This document shows positions 1 through 8,923 of a DNA stretch of 64,000 bases, piece after piece. A program made the translations under genes and the position numbers. Source of the DNA: an uncultured Varibaculum sp. Lineage in GTDB: Bacteria > Actinomycetota > Actinomycetes > Actinomycetales > Actinomycetaceae. Under the pieces are notes generated by a model. The model saw only the letters and a program-made list of their open reading frames with translations, was not told the DNA's origin and did no database searches. Within the stretch, counting starts at the first letter, position 1, and every line of letters begins with the position of its first letter. Where the stretch lies: positions 1 through 64,000 of the forward strand of contig NZ_CABTZZ010000008.1 of the NCBI RefSeq assembly GCF_902489465.1, given 5' to 3'.

Positions 1-33
1 AATATCTTTTATCCGTGTGGGTGCGATGGGCAA

Positions 34-71
34 AAGAATTCGGAAAATTTCCCTTCGTTTTCCGAATTCTT
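34..71 (-). terminator. Probable rho-independent terminator after the methyltransferase gene
   Basis: A perfect 14-bp inverted repeat (34-47 and 58-71) encloses a 10-nt loop. Read on the minus strand, the 3' arm runs into TTCTTTT, so it can end transcription of the leftward methyltransferase gene, whose stop lies about 80 nt away. The rest of 1-151 shows no gene. Confidence 0.6.
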
Positions 72-151
72 GGGCGGGAGGAAAAAGTTATTCCCCGCGC
101 CCTGAACGGAGTGTTCTCATTGCCCCGCGATCGCTATCTGCAGTCGCCAAA

Positions 152-760
152 CTAGGCAGGGGAAACCGCTAACAGGCGAAAACCTTTTTTCGAGGCGAGG
201 CGGCGGGTGGGGAACCCCTGCGCGCACAGCCACTTTTGCATCGAATCTGCGCCCAGATTCTTCCCCATCACTAAAATGGCTTCTCCGCCCGGTTTTAATA
301 ATGGCAACCAGGTCAGCAGTAAGTCTTGGAGGGGTTTCTTTCCGATCCGCACCGGGGGATTAGACCAGATCAGATCGAGTCCTCCGGCCGATTCCGCGGC
401 TGCAAGAATCTCCTTGGGAGAGCCTACTTGCAGGCAAACTCCTGCCCGCTGGGCGTTGGTGCGGGTGAGATCCCGGGCGCGTTCACTAACGTCAACCGCT
501 AGAACTTTTGCCTTAGGCCTGAAGATTCCCAAGCTGATTGCCAGCGGTCCCCAGCCACAACCTAGATCCAAGAAAGTACCGGATTCAGGCGGGGGAGGTG
601 CTTCAGCTAATAGCACCGCGGTGGCTTTATCTAGGTGACGGGCAGAAAACACTCCCTGCGCGCCCTCTAAGTTAAGTTTTTTGCCAGCTAAAGTCACCTC
701 GATAGGGGTGCGTTCCGCGGCAAGTGCCGCGGGTTGATCCGTGAAATACTGTTCCATCAC
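152..760 (-). CDS. Class I SAM-dependent methyltransferase, RsmC/MTS-like
   Basis: A 202-residue protein of the small methyltransferase (MTS) fold typical of the catalytic half of RsmC-like rRNA guanine-N2 methyltransferases. The SAM-binding motif I is seen as LDLGCGWGPLAI (about residues 64-75). The acidic motif II is AVDVSERA, and the NPPV tetrad (SNPPVRIGK, about residues 134-142) is typical of N-methyltransferases acting on planar nitrogens. At about 200 residues it matches the single-domain actinobacterial proteins; full-length RsmC is about 340 and carries an extra N-terminal half. The target is probably rRNA by family, but the base is not shown by the sequence. It is divergent from the DUF885 gene. 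Confidence 0.8.
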   Translation of the reverse strand: MMEQYFTDQPAALAAERTPIEVTLAGKKLNLEGAQGVFSARHLDKATAVLLAEAPPPPESGTFLDLGCGWGPLAISLGIFRPKAKVLAVDVSERARDLTRTNAQRAGVCLQVGSPKEILAAAESAGGLDLIWSNPPVRIGKKPLQDLLLTWLPLLKPGGEAILVMGKNLGADSMQKWLCAQGFPTRRLASKKGFRLLAVSPA

Positions 761-886
761 TTCTAGAGTATTATTTTTAGTTTCCTCGTGGGTGTAAGCC
801 GTAATATAGGGCTGAACCGATAGCCTAGCGATCTAGCCGGGACTACCGGGGGCGAACACTAAACGAAGAGAATATAGGAGGTGCGA

Positions 887-2581
887 TTGACTAACCAGGT
901 TAAGCAAATCGACAGCGTACTTGATCAATACGTCACCGCCTATGCTCGGATCGACCCGTTCAAAGCATCCGAATGGGGAATCTCCGGATGTGACGCTTTC
1001 TTGCCGGATTATTCGCCTCCGGGGATTTCTGAACGTTACAATCTGCGAAAAGATACTTTAGAGAGGGTGGCAAAGACCCCTAAGGGATCAGCTCGCGAGA
1101 TCCGAGAAGCCAAGGGATTCACTCTTTGGGCAGGCGCGGAACAAGAGAAGTTTGAATCTGGGTTTTTGACTTCCGAGATTAGCGGAACCAACTCACCGAT
1201 CCAGGTGTTTGCGGAAACACTCAAACTTATGGATGTAAGTAATGAGGCAGCGGTGGGTAATCTTACCCGCAGATTCTTGGCTCTTGACCAAGCATTTACG
1301 GGACTAATAACCACGATGAAGGAATCTCGAGATCGCGGTTGGGTGTTCCCCCAGGAAGTCATGGAAATGGTTTTGGAACAGGCAACCGTCCTAGCGAATC
1401 CGGATCATGACATTTATGAAGATAAACGCGCGGAGATGAACGATACCCGCCTGTCGCAAATGAGTCAGCGGGCATTTGAGCGGGGAGTCGTTACCGCTCA
1501 GGGTGTCTTTTCAGAAATGGCAGACTACTTGCGGCAAGAAATTCTGCCGGCATGCTCCCCAATAGGCCCGATTGATCCCCACTCTTATTTCATTTCCTTA
1601 TCGGGCATAGGAGTCACTGACCCAAATCCGGGTGAGCTTTTTGAAACGGCTAGTCAAGATTTAGTACGCTTGCGTGCTTCGTGTGACCAGTTGCGTAGCG
1701 AGTTGGGGGATGAACCAGCCTATCGGCTCTCTGATTTAGAAGTTGCAGATGGCTTTAACGTATTAACTTGGGCAATGGAAGATGCTTGGGAAGGTTTCCA
1801 CTCCCGAGTGGATCCGGAACTAGCCGGGCTGGTAAATCCCGAAACCTCTCCCTTGAAATGGGAAAATGATCCCCACGGTTGCCTTGTACATCCCTACTAT
1901 TCCGCAGGTATTCGCCTGACAAAGAACAATCGGGTTTTACCGCGTAAGTGCGCTGCCAGTAGGGCTCCCTACTCCTATAGAGGCACCGAGAACCCTACGG
2001 TTACTAGTGGGGAAGCCTTCGACTCTTTCCTAGAGATTGATAACCGCTACTTTGCGGTAGCTTCTCTGGAAAAGGGCATCCCCGGCTCTCATCTCTACTC
2101 GCGAGCGCGTGAAGCTTTCGGCGCTAATCTTTTTACCCGGATAGCTGCGCGTTTGCCGATCTCCAATTTAGGTTGGGATCTGTTCGCCCTGGAAATGGCA
2201 CCGCAACTTTGGGATATTCCTAGGGAGGTCAATTTGCAAATCCAAGAGCGACTTATGCACTATACGGCGCTGGCTCTTGCGGATCTGCAGTTATACGGAG
2301 CGCAAGGGAAAGGTAAAACTTGGGGCTTGCCGGAGGCCGTCGAATACCTCAGCGATACCGTATCGCTCCCCGGGAACCGGATGCTGTTGCAGCAACGATA
2401 CCTAGGGGTTCCCGCATTGAGTGTGGCACCTTGGTACGGATGGCGGCGTTGGAAAGCGATTTATCAGCAATTCCTGGCCTCTGGAGGCACCGGTTTTGCG
2501 GATTTTGTGCGGAAAGTAGCCCCGGCCGGAGCAGTTCATTTTGAGGTGCTCGCGGATGCCGCTTCCGATCAGAATAACTAG
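887..2581 (+). CDS. DUF885 family protein with degenerate metallopeptidase motif
   Basis: A 564-residue protein that I recognise as DUF885, a family predicted to contain zinc peptidases. The conserved GTENPTVTSGEAFDSFLEID block and the C-terminal block around the LALADLQLYG stretch fit the family. I chose TTG at 887 because an ideal AGGAGG (876-881) lies 5 nt upstream; the in-frame GTG at 881 overlaps that site. The family motif I remember as HEGxPGHH reads E-K-G-I-P-G-S-H here (bases 2069-2092), so the leading His-Glu pair and one later His are absent. No signal peptide is visible. The protein may be a non-catalytic homologue. The function is unknown. Confidence 0.7.
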   Translation: MTNQVKQIDSVLDQYVTAYARIDPFKASEWGISGCDAFLPDYSPPGISERYNLRKDTLERVAKTPKGSAREIREAKGFTLWAGAEQEKFESGFLTSEISGTNSPIQVFAETLKLMDVSNEAAVGNLTRRFLALDQAFTGLITTMKESRDRGWVFPQEVMEMVLEQATVLANPDHDIYEDKRAEMNDTRLSQMSQRAFERGVVTAQGVFSEMADYLRQEILPACSPIGPIDPHSYFISLSGIGVTDPNPGELFETASQDLVRLRASCDQLRSELGDEPAYRLSDLEVADGFNVLTWAMEDAWEGFHSRVDPELAGLVNPETSPLKWENDPHGCLVHPYYSAGIRLTKNNRVLPRKCAASRAPYSYRGTENPTVTSGEAFDSFLEIDNRYFAVASLEKGIPGSHLYSRAREAFGANLFTRIAARLPISNLGWDLFALEMAPQLWDIPREVNLQIQERLMHYTALALADLQLYGAQGKGKTWGLPEAVEYLSDTVSLPGNRMLLQQRYLGVPALSVAPWYGWRRWKAIYQQFLASGGTGFADFVRKVAPAGAVHFEVLADAASDQNN

Positions 2582-2793
2582 TTACTGCCGCAGTCACCTC
2601 GACCCTGTCGGGGAAAGCGATTACGCGTCCGGAAAACCTTATGTTCGAGCTGTTTATGTTGCTCTCAGCGAAAAATAAGGATTATTTCTATTAATTTTGG
2701 AAAATCAAAAGCAATCTGCCCAAAATATCAATTAACAGTAATAAATCAGTATTATGAAAGCTAATCATTCCGGTTTTTAGAAAGGCTAAGACT

Positions 2794-4395
2794 ATGCGCA
2801 GTCGTTGGCTCCCCCTAGCAGTCCTAGCAGCGGCCATCCTAGCTACTGGAGGTCTGACCGCTTGTAGTAACAACTCCCCAGCAGATTCGGTTGATCGGAT
2901 ACTAATTAATGGGGAAGAGCCGGCTCGCGGACTAATCCCGGCCGCTGCCGATGACGAAGCCGGAATTAAGATTATAGATTTACTTTTTGCCGGTTTAGTC
3001 ACCTATGACAAACAGGGGCAAGTAGTAAACGATGTGGCTCGAGAAATCACAGATTCTTCCGATCATAGAACTTGGACCATTCAACTGAATACTGATCGTA
3101 AATTCTCTGACGGTACCCCGGTGCTGGCGAAGAATTTTGTGCGCGCTTGGAAGGCCTCAGCTGCACAAAAACTGGGGGCGACCACTGCATATGAAGCAAT
3201 CGAGGGCGCTGAAGAAGATGGAACCGGTAACCTCGGCGGGGTTATGGCTAACGGTGACGACAAAATAACTATTAAGCTGAAACGTCCGGTGGCTGACTTT
3301 TCCAATCGCCTGGGAATCAATGGTTTTTATCCACTCCCGGATAGCGCTTTTGATAAACAAGGGAAAATTAAAAAAGAGTTTGGGCAAAAACCGGTGGGCA
3401 ACGGTCCCTACACGCTTACTACCTGGCAGCCTTCCAGCCAGATACTACTTGATAAATCCACTACCTATCGCGGGCCACGCGAGGCAGAAAACGCGGGACT
3501 GGAAGTTAAAATCTATGCTGATCTATCGGCTGCCTACCAGGATCTTTTAGCCGGGAATTTGGATGTGCTTGACCAAATCCCGGATGGTGAACTGCCTAAT
3601 TCTAAAAAGGATTTGGGGAACAGACGGATCAGCGCGGTGCAAGCCGGGATGCAGACGTTAGATATTGACTACCAGACGAAACACTTCTCAGGTGAAGAAG
3701 GAAGGCTACGGCGCCAGGCGATATCACAAGCTATTAATCGGGAAGAAATAATAAAAACTATTTTCTACGGCACCCGCAAGGCAGCCACTGATTTCATACC
3801 CCCGCAAGTCTTGGGGCATATCGAGCGGGGCGCCGAAAGCAACAAGGTGTTGGATTTTGATGCCGCAGCTGCCAAACAAGCCTGGGAAACTGCCGATAAG
3901 ATCCATCCCTGGCAGGGAGAACTAAAAATCACCTATAACTCCAACGAGTCTAATCAACCGTGGGTAGATGCAGTTTGTAACCAGTTGTCGAATGCTCTGG
4001 GGATTAAAGCAGTCGGTGATCCCAAACCGGATTTCAAGACCCTATTAGAAATGATGGATCAGCATTCCTTTACCGGGCCTTTCCGGATGGGATGGTCAAT
4101 GGGGTATCCCTCCCCAAATAACCTGCTCGCCGGACGCTACGTAAAAGGCGGTAATGGTAACAAAATGGGATATGACAATCCCGAGTATGCCGAGCTTTTG
4201 TCGAGGGCGCAGGCGGCAGATACAGCTAAAGAGGCTGGAAAACTCTATCAACAGGCACAAACTCTGCTGTTAGCCGATCTACCTTCGATACCGCTATGGT
4301 CTCCCAGCTCAAACATTGGATTTAGTCAACATGTGGGCAAGGTGACTACAGATTGGAAAGGTGAGGTAGCTTTTCATAAAGTTACTAGAAAATAA
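2794..4395 (+). CDS. Oligopeptide ABC transporter substrate-binding lipoprotein (SBP family 5)
   Basis: A 533-residue extracytoplasmic solute-binding protein of the OppA/DppA type. It begins with a lipoprotein signal peptide: basic Arg residues, an Ala/Leu-rich core and the lipobox LTAC with the lipidated Cys at about residue 24. The family-5 pattern of a FSDGTPV segment and a GRLRRQAISQAINREEI segment is present. It is clearly paralogous to the binding protein encoded from 6189. No permease or ATPase follows directly; the next gene is an amino-acid permease. It may hand peptides to the OppBCDF system 4 kb downstream. The upstream 2582-2793 region is AT-rich and probably holds the promoter. 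Confidence 0.88.
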   Translation: MRSRWLPLAVLAAAILATGGLTACSNNSPADSVDRILINGEEPARGLIPAAADDEAGIKIIDLLFAGLVTYDKQGQVVNDVAREITDSSDHRTWTIQLNTDRKFSDGTPVLAKNFVRAWKASAAQKLGATTAYEAIEGAEEDGTGNLGGVMANGDDKITIKLKRPVADFSNRLGINGFYPLPDSAFDKQGKIKKEFGQKPVGNGPYTLTTWQPSSQILLDKSTTYRGPREAENAGLEVKIYADLSAAYQDLLAGNLDVLDQIPDGELPNSKKDLGNRRISAVQAGMQTLDIDYQTKHFSGEEGRLRRQAISQAINREEIIKTIFYGTRKAATDFIPPQVLGHIERGAESNKVLDFDAAAAKQAWETADKIHPWQGELKITYNSNESNQPWVDAVCNQLSNALGIKAVGDPKPDFKTLLEMMDQHSFTGPFRMGWSMGYPSPNNLLAGRYVKGGNGNKMGYDNPEYAELLSRAQAADTAKEAGKLYQQAQTLLLADLPSIPLWSPSSNIGFSQHVGKVTTDWKGEVAFHKVTRK

Positions 4396-4412
4396 CCATC
4401 TCGGAGGATGCC

Positions 4413-5930
4413 GTGGTCAATAGCGAAATTTCTGATAGTAATCTCGAGTCATCCCAGGCAGACAATGCCCAGTTGCATCGCAAATTAAAGGCACGGCATC
4501 TGAATATGATCGCTATCGGGGGAGCGATTGGTACGGGACTGTTTGTGGCCTCTGGCGGTACTATCACTGGTGCCGGCCCTGGCGGTGCCCTAGTTGCCTA
4601 TGGGGCGATTGGTGTCATGGTGTTTTTCCTAATGCAATCGCTGGGAGAGATGGCCACTTATTGTCCTACCTCGGGCGCTTTTGAAGTTTTCGCTACCCGC
4701 TATGTGTCTAAATCATTTGGTTTCGCGCAAGGGTGGAACTACTGGTACAACTGGGCAATCACCGTAGCGGCGGAGCTAGTTGCCGCCACCATTGTTATGC
4801 AATACTGGTTCCCAGAATCTATGGTTCCCGCCTGGGTATGGTCACTGCTATTCCTGGCAATCCTGTTTGTCCTCAATGCATTTACAGTCCGTGGGTTCGG
4901 CGAATCCGAGTTTTGGTTTGCCTCTATAAAAGTCGTAACTGTAATCGTCTTCCTGGTGCTGGGGATTTTAATGGTACTGGGGATTATGGGGGGAGAATCT
5001 CCCGGATTCACCAATTTTACTCGGGGAGACGCTCCTTTCGTTAATGGTTTTTGGGGCATTATGGGAGTCTTTATGATCGCCGGATTCTCCTTCCAAGGTA
5101 CCGAGATGATCGGGATTGCGGCCGGAGAAACCCAAGATCCGGAAACTAATGTTCCCCGCGCTACTCGGGCGGTCTTCGTGCGGATTCTTCTGTTCTATAT
5201 CGGAGCGATCGCGGTGATTGCCTTTTTGATTCCCTATTCGGACCCCGCCCTCTTGCAGGGGGCAAGCGCCGATTCCGATACTGCCCAAGGCTTTACCCAG
5301 GCCGTTACCAAGTCTCCCTTTACTCTGCTTTTTGAACGAGCCGGAGTAGCGATAGCCGCGGGCGTTATGAACGCGGTTATCTTAACTTCGATCCTGTCTG
5401 CCGGTAACTCCGGAATGTATGTGGCTACCCGGATGCTCTATTCCCTGGCCAAAGAAAAGAAAGCACCGGCGTTTTTCGCTCGGCTGACTGGTCACGGCGT
5501 GCCTTTAATGGCACTAGTGGCTACTAGTTTGGTAGGTGCACTTTGCTTCGCCACCTCGCGCGTAGGTACCGGTCAGGTCTATATATGGTTGGTGAATGCT
5601 TCCGGGCTTGCGGGCTTTATTACCTGGATGGGAATCGCCTGGTCTCATTACTGTTTCCGGCGCGCATATAAAGCCCAAGGCAAATCGGTAAGCGACCTGC
5701 CCTACAAGGCTAGTTTCTATCCGGCGGGACCGATTATTGCGCTCATAATGTGCGCGGTGGTGATAGTTGGTCAGTCCTTGGATGTGATAAGTGGGGAAGC
5801 CTCGGTTATGGACTTCCTGGCAGTCTATATTGGGTTACTGTTCTTCTTGGCGCTCTGGGGCGTACATAAGTTAGTTACCCGCGTCCCGGCAGTAAAACCG
5901 GAAGAAGCAGACCTATCCCGTCATATCTAG
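4413..5930 (+). CDS. Amino-acid permease of the APC superfamily (LysP-like)
   Basis: A 505-residue integral membrane protein with about 12 hydrophobic segments. The N-terminal signature RHLNMIAIGGAIGTGLF and the following GPGGALVAYG and GEMATYCPTSGAF motifs are those of the amino-acid transporter (AAT) family, which imports one or a few amino acids with protons. LysP is the closest family I can name, but the substrate cannot be read from the sequence. The start is GTG at 4413, with GGAGG five nt upstream. It lies 17 nt behind the solute-binding lipoprotein gene and is probably co-transcribed with it. Confidence 0.85.
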   Translation: MVNSEISDSNLESSQADNAQLHRKLKARHLNMIAIGGAIGTGLFVASGGTITGAGPGGALVAYGAIGVMVFFLMQSLGEMATYCPTSGAFEVFATRYVSKSFGFAQGWNYWYNWAITVAAELVAATIVMQYWFPESMVPAWVWSLLFLAILFVLNAFTVRGFGESEFWFASIKVVTVIVFLVLGILMVLGIMGGESPGFTNFTRGDAPFVNGFWGIMGVFMIAGFSFQGTEMIGIAAGETQDPETNVPRATRAVFVRILLFYIGAIAVIAFLIPYSDPALLQGASADSDTAQGFTQAVTKSPFTLLFERAGVAIAAGVMNAVILTSILSAGNSGMYVATRMLYSLAKEKKAPAFFARLTGHGVPLMALVATSLVGALCFATSRVGTGQVYIWLVNASGLAGFITWMGIAWSHYCFRRAYKAQGKSVSDLPYKASFYPAGPIIALIMCAVVIVGQSLDVISGEASVMDFLAVYIGLLFFLALWGVHKLVTRVPAVKPEEADLSRHI

Positions 5931-6085
5931 AACGATATAATAACGCTCCACAGCCGGGCGAAATAGGCTTCATCGGCGTTGTAAGTGGGCTGAAGATTCC
6001 CCAAGGCTCCCTGCTAGTTTCCTGAGTAGTCGGTATCCTACCAGTTATCGGTTCCTCAAAGCCAAGTCGAGAAAATCTTGGGATT

Positions 6086-6116
6086 TTGTAAAAAATATAA
6101 CTAGGAATGCTATATT
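6086..6116 (+). promoter_or_regulatory. Candidate promoter of the second oppA-like gene
   Basis: TTGTAA (6086-6091) and TATATT (6111-6116) could serve as -35 and -10 boxes, but the spacer is 19 nt, longer than ideal. They lie in an AT-rich patch about 70 nt upstream of the start codon at 6189. Confidence 0.35.
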
Positions 6117-6188
6117 GGCTGTGATCGTGTCAACAATTTTGCTGATACATCAGCTTTAATAATGTAAGCAACAAGCTTGGAGGCAATA

Positions 6189-7847
6189 GTGAAACGACGG
6201 GGCGCATTGGCCCTTGCATCTGCACTTGCTCTTTCCCTCGGGCTCGCCGGCTGTTCAAATGGGGCTGGCGACTCTTCCTCGGCGAAGGCAGATGACAAAG
6301 GGATTATTACTGTAAACACCGTAGAACCTCAGAATCCCCTGATTCCGACTTCTACCAATGAAACCGGTGGTGGACGTGTTCTAGACGCGCTTTTCTCTGG
6401 CCTGGTCTATTACGAGCCTAAGACGGGAGAGGCCAAGAACGAACTGGCCGAGTCGATTGAGTCTAAAGATCAAGTAGTTTGGACGATTAAACTCAAGAAA
6501 GACGCCAAGTTCTCCGATGGTTCATCCATTAAGGCCGATAACTACATCAAGGCCTGGAACTACGGGGCAAACCCAAAGAACGCGCAAATGTCTTCCTCTT
6601 TCTTCGAGGTTATTAAGGGCTTTACCCCCGGTCCCGAAGAAGAAGGAGCCGAGGCACCCGATGTTCCGGAATTGGCCGGTCTGAAGAAGATTGACGATTA
6701 CACTTTTGAAGTAACTTTGAACCAGCCGACTTCTGACTTCGCGCTGCGTTTGGGCTACTCTGCCTATGTGCCGCTGCCGGATGTGGCTTTCAAGGATATG
6801 AAAGCCTACGGCCAGAATCCTACGGTTACCTCCGGGCCTTATATGCTGAAGGACAAGGGATGGCACCACAATGAATCTATTGAACTGGTAAAGAACGACA
6901 AGTACGCCGGTCCGCGCGAAGCTAAGAACGGTGGAGTCACTTTTAAGATTTATACCAAGTCTGATGCGGCCTATGCCGATGTGCAGTCTGGTCAGCTGGA
7001 TGTACTCGATGATGTCCCCGCTGCCGCTATGAATACCTTCCAGTCTGATTTCCCGGATTCTAACGCCAATATGCCGGTAGCAGTTTTCCAGTCCTTCACG
7101 ATTCCGGATCGCTTAAAGCACTTCGGGATGGATGAGGAAGGCCGCCTGCGCCGGCAAGCGATTTCTTACGCCCTTGACCGGGCAAGCATTTGTGAGAAGA
7201 TCTTCCAGAAGACCCGCGTACCGGCGAAAGACTTCACTTCTCCGGCCATGCCTAACTACGACAAAGTTATGAAACAGGTTAAAGGCGCGGAAGTATTGAA
7301 GTTCGATAAAGCTAAGGCTAAGGAACTGTGGGCGAAAGCTGATGCGATTTCCAAGTTCGAGGGCAAGTTCACCATCGGTTACAACTCTGATTCTTCCCAT
7401 AAAGACTGGGTAGATGCTGTCGCAAACCAGCTCAAGACCAACTTGGGTATTGAGGCAGTCGGCGATCCCTACCCGGACTTCAAAGGCTTGCGCGATGCTA
7501 TTACCCAGGAAACCATCAAAGGTGCTTTCCGCTCTGGGTGGCAAGCTGATTACCCGGGTATGAGTAACTTCTTGGAGCCCCTATACTCTAAGAACGGTAA
7601 CTCCAACGACGGTAAGTACAACAACGAAGAGTTCAACAAACTGATGGTAGAGATCTCCAAGCTGCCGGTTGGTGACGAGCAGGATGCGAAGTTTGCGGAA
7701 GCGCAATCGATTCTGTTCACCGATCTACCCGCCATCCCGCTGTGGTACCAAAATGTTCTGGGTGTCTGGAATAAAGACAACGTTTCGAACGTGGCCTTTA
7801 ACTGGAAGAGTGAACCGGTTTACTACGAGATCACTAAGAACGCTTAA
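6189..7847 (+). CDS. oppA: Oligopeptide-binding lipoprotein, OppA-like
   Basis: A 552-residue family-5 solute-binding protein. I chose GTG at 6189 because GGAGG (6179-6183) lies 5 nt before it and because it gives a clean lipoprotein signal peptide: VKRR, an Ala/Leu core and the lipobox LAGC. The frame extends upstream to a TTG at 6177, but that codon overlaps the ribosome site. The body shares the FSDGSS, GRLRRQAISYALDRASI and DLPAIPLWY blocks with the binding protein at 2794. It should deliver peptides to the OppBC channel encoded downstream. A strong hairpin separates it from oppB, as expected when the binding protein is needed in excess over the membrane parts. Confidence 0.9.
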   Translation: MKRRGALALASALALSLGLAGCSNGAGDSSSAKADDKGIITVNTVEPQNPLIPTSTNETGGGRVLDALFSGLVYYEPKTGEAKNELAESIESKDQVVWTIKLKKDAKFSDGSSIKADNYIKAWNYGANPKNAQMSSSFFEVIKGFTPGPEEEGAEAPDVPELAGLKKIDDYTFEVTLNQPTSDFALRLGYSAYVPLPDVAFKDMKAYGQNPTVTSGPYMLKDKGWHHNESIELVKNDKYAGPREAKNGGVTFKIYTKSDAAYADVQSGQLDVLDDVPAAAMNTFQSDFPDSNANMPVAVFQSFTIPDRLKHFGMDEEGRLRRQAISYALDRASICEKIFQKTRVPAKDFTSPAMPNYDKVMKQVKGAEVLKFDKAKAKELWAKADAISKFEGKFTIGYNSDSSHKDWVDAVANQLKTNLGIEAVGDPYPDFKGLRDAITQETIKGAFRSGWQADYPGMSNFLEPLYSKNGNSNDGKYNNEEFNKLMVEISKLPVGDEQDAKFAEAQSILFTDLPAIPLWYQNVLGVWNKDNVSNVAFNWKSEPVYYEITKNA

Positions 7848-7890
7848 AGACAGCGAAAATAACAGATAATCCTGCTGTAAATGCAGGTGC

Positions 7891-7941
7891 GGAGGCGGGT
7901 CTCAAGGTAGAAAATGCCTTTTGACCCGCCTCCGGTTTTTT
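7891..7941 (+). terminator. Hairpin with T-tract between oppA and oppB
   Basis: GGAGGCGGGTC at 7891-7901 pairs with GACCCGCCTCC at 7923-7933, and further bases pair inside the loop. Six T residues follow (7936-7941). This is a textbook intrinsic terminator. Because oppB starts only 55 nt later on the same strand, it probably works as a partial terminator or 3' stabilising hairpin within an oppA-oppBC-oppDF operon. Confidence 0.85.
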
Positions 7942-7996
7942 GCTGGGCGCTGTAACGCGATAAGGTTTAACACAGCTTATAGTCAAGGAGAGACCA

Positions 7997-8923
7997 ATGC
8001 TCAGATACATAGGGCATCGTCTACTGCAGATGATCCCGGTATTCTTTGGGGCAACGTTCCTGATTTTCGCCATGGTGTATGCCATGCCGGGTGACCCGGT
8101 GCAGGCACTAGGCGGAGATAAGGGACTACCCCCCTCGGTAGCCGCGCAAATTCGGGCGGAATACAACCTGGATAAACCGCTGTGGATGCAGTATTTGCTG
8201 TATCTAAAGGGAATCGTCACCCTAGATTTCGGGAAAACCTTCTCGGGTAGGGAAGTTACCGAAGTGATGGCTACTGCCTTCCCGGTAACGATAAAACTGG
8301 CTTTTATGGCGATTATCTTCGAGGCCGTCATCGGAATATTCTTCGGATTTTTCGCCGGACTCAAAAAAGGCAAAATTTTTGATTCCACCGTGCTAGTGAT
8401 TTCCCTAGTAGTAATCGCAGTGCCGACTTTCGTTATCGGCTTCTTACTGCAGTTCCTATTCGGGGTAAAACTGGGATGGCTCCCTACGACTGTAGGGGCA
8501 AATGTCAATTTCCAGTCCTTACTGATGCCGGCGATAGTGCTAGGGGCAGTTTCCTGTGCCTATGTCATTAGGCTTACTCGCCAAGAGGTTTCCGAGAATC
8601 TGACCGCTGACTTCGTGCGCACTGCCCGGGCGAAAGGGATTCCCGAAACTCGGGTAATGACCCACCACGTCTTGCGGAACTCGCTAATCCCGGTGGCGAC
8701 TTTCCTAGGCGGCGACCTAGGAGCCTTGATGACCGGCGCGATTGTGACCGAGGGTATTTTTGCGATCAACGGTGTGGGGGGCACCCTTTACCAGGCTATT
8801 TTACGTGGTGAAGCCGCCACGGTAGTTTCTGTTACCACCGTCCTGGTACTGGTCTATATTGTCGCTAATCTGCTAGTAGACCTGTTATACGCTGTACTAG
8901 ACCCGAGGATTCGCTATGAGTAA
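7997..8923 (+). CDS. oppB: Peptide ABC transporter permease OppB
   Basis: A 308-residue inner-membrane permease of the binding-protein-dependent family. The N-terminus (MLRYIGHRLLQMIPVFFG) is typical of OppB/DppB, and a MPGDPV motif follows the first membrane segment. The EAA loop that contacts the ATPase is seen around FVRTARAKGIPETRVMTHHVLRNS (about residues 205-228). About six membrane spans are visible. The start ATG follows AAGGAGAG. It overlaps oppC by 8 nt, so translation is coupled. With OppC it forms the channel for di- or oligopeptides. Confidence 0.92.
   Translation: MLRYIGHRLLQMIPVFFGATFLIFAMVYAMPGDPVQALGGDKGLPPSVAAQIRAEYNLDKPLWMQYLLYLKGIVTLDFGKTFSGREVTEVMATAFPVTIKLAFMAIIFEAVIGIFFGFFAGLKKGKIFDSTVLVISLVVIAVPTFVIGFLLQFLFGVKLGWLPTTVGANVNFQSLLMPAIVLGAVSCAYVIRLTRQEVSENLTADFVRTARAKGIPETRVMTHHVLRNSLIPVATFLGGDLGALMTGAIVTEGIFAINGVGGTLYQAILRGEAATVVSVTTVLVLVYIVANLLVDLLYAVLDPRIRYE

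Noticed and set aside
7834..8508. A 224-codon minus-strand frame covering the start of oppB
   Set aside because: It overlaps the oppA-oppB hairpin and a clear OppB coding region. It has no ribosome site or recognisable domain.
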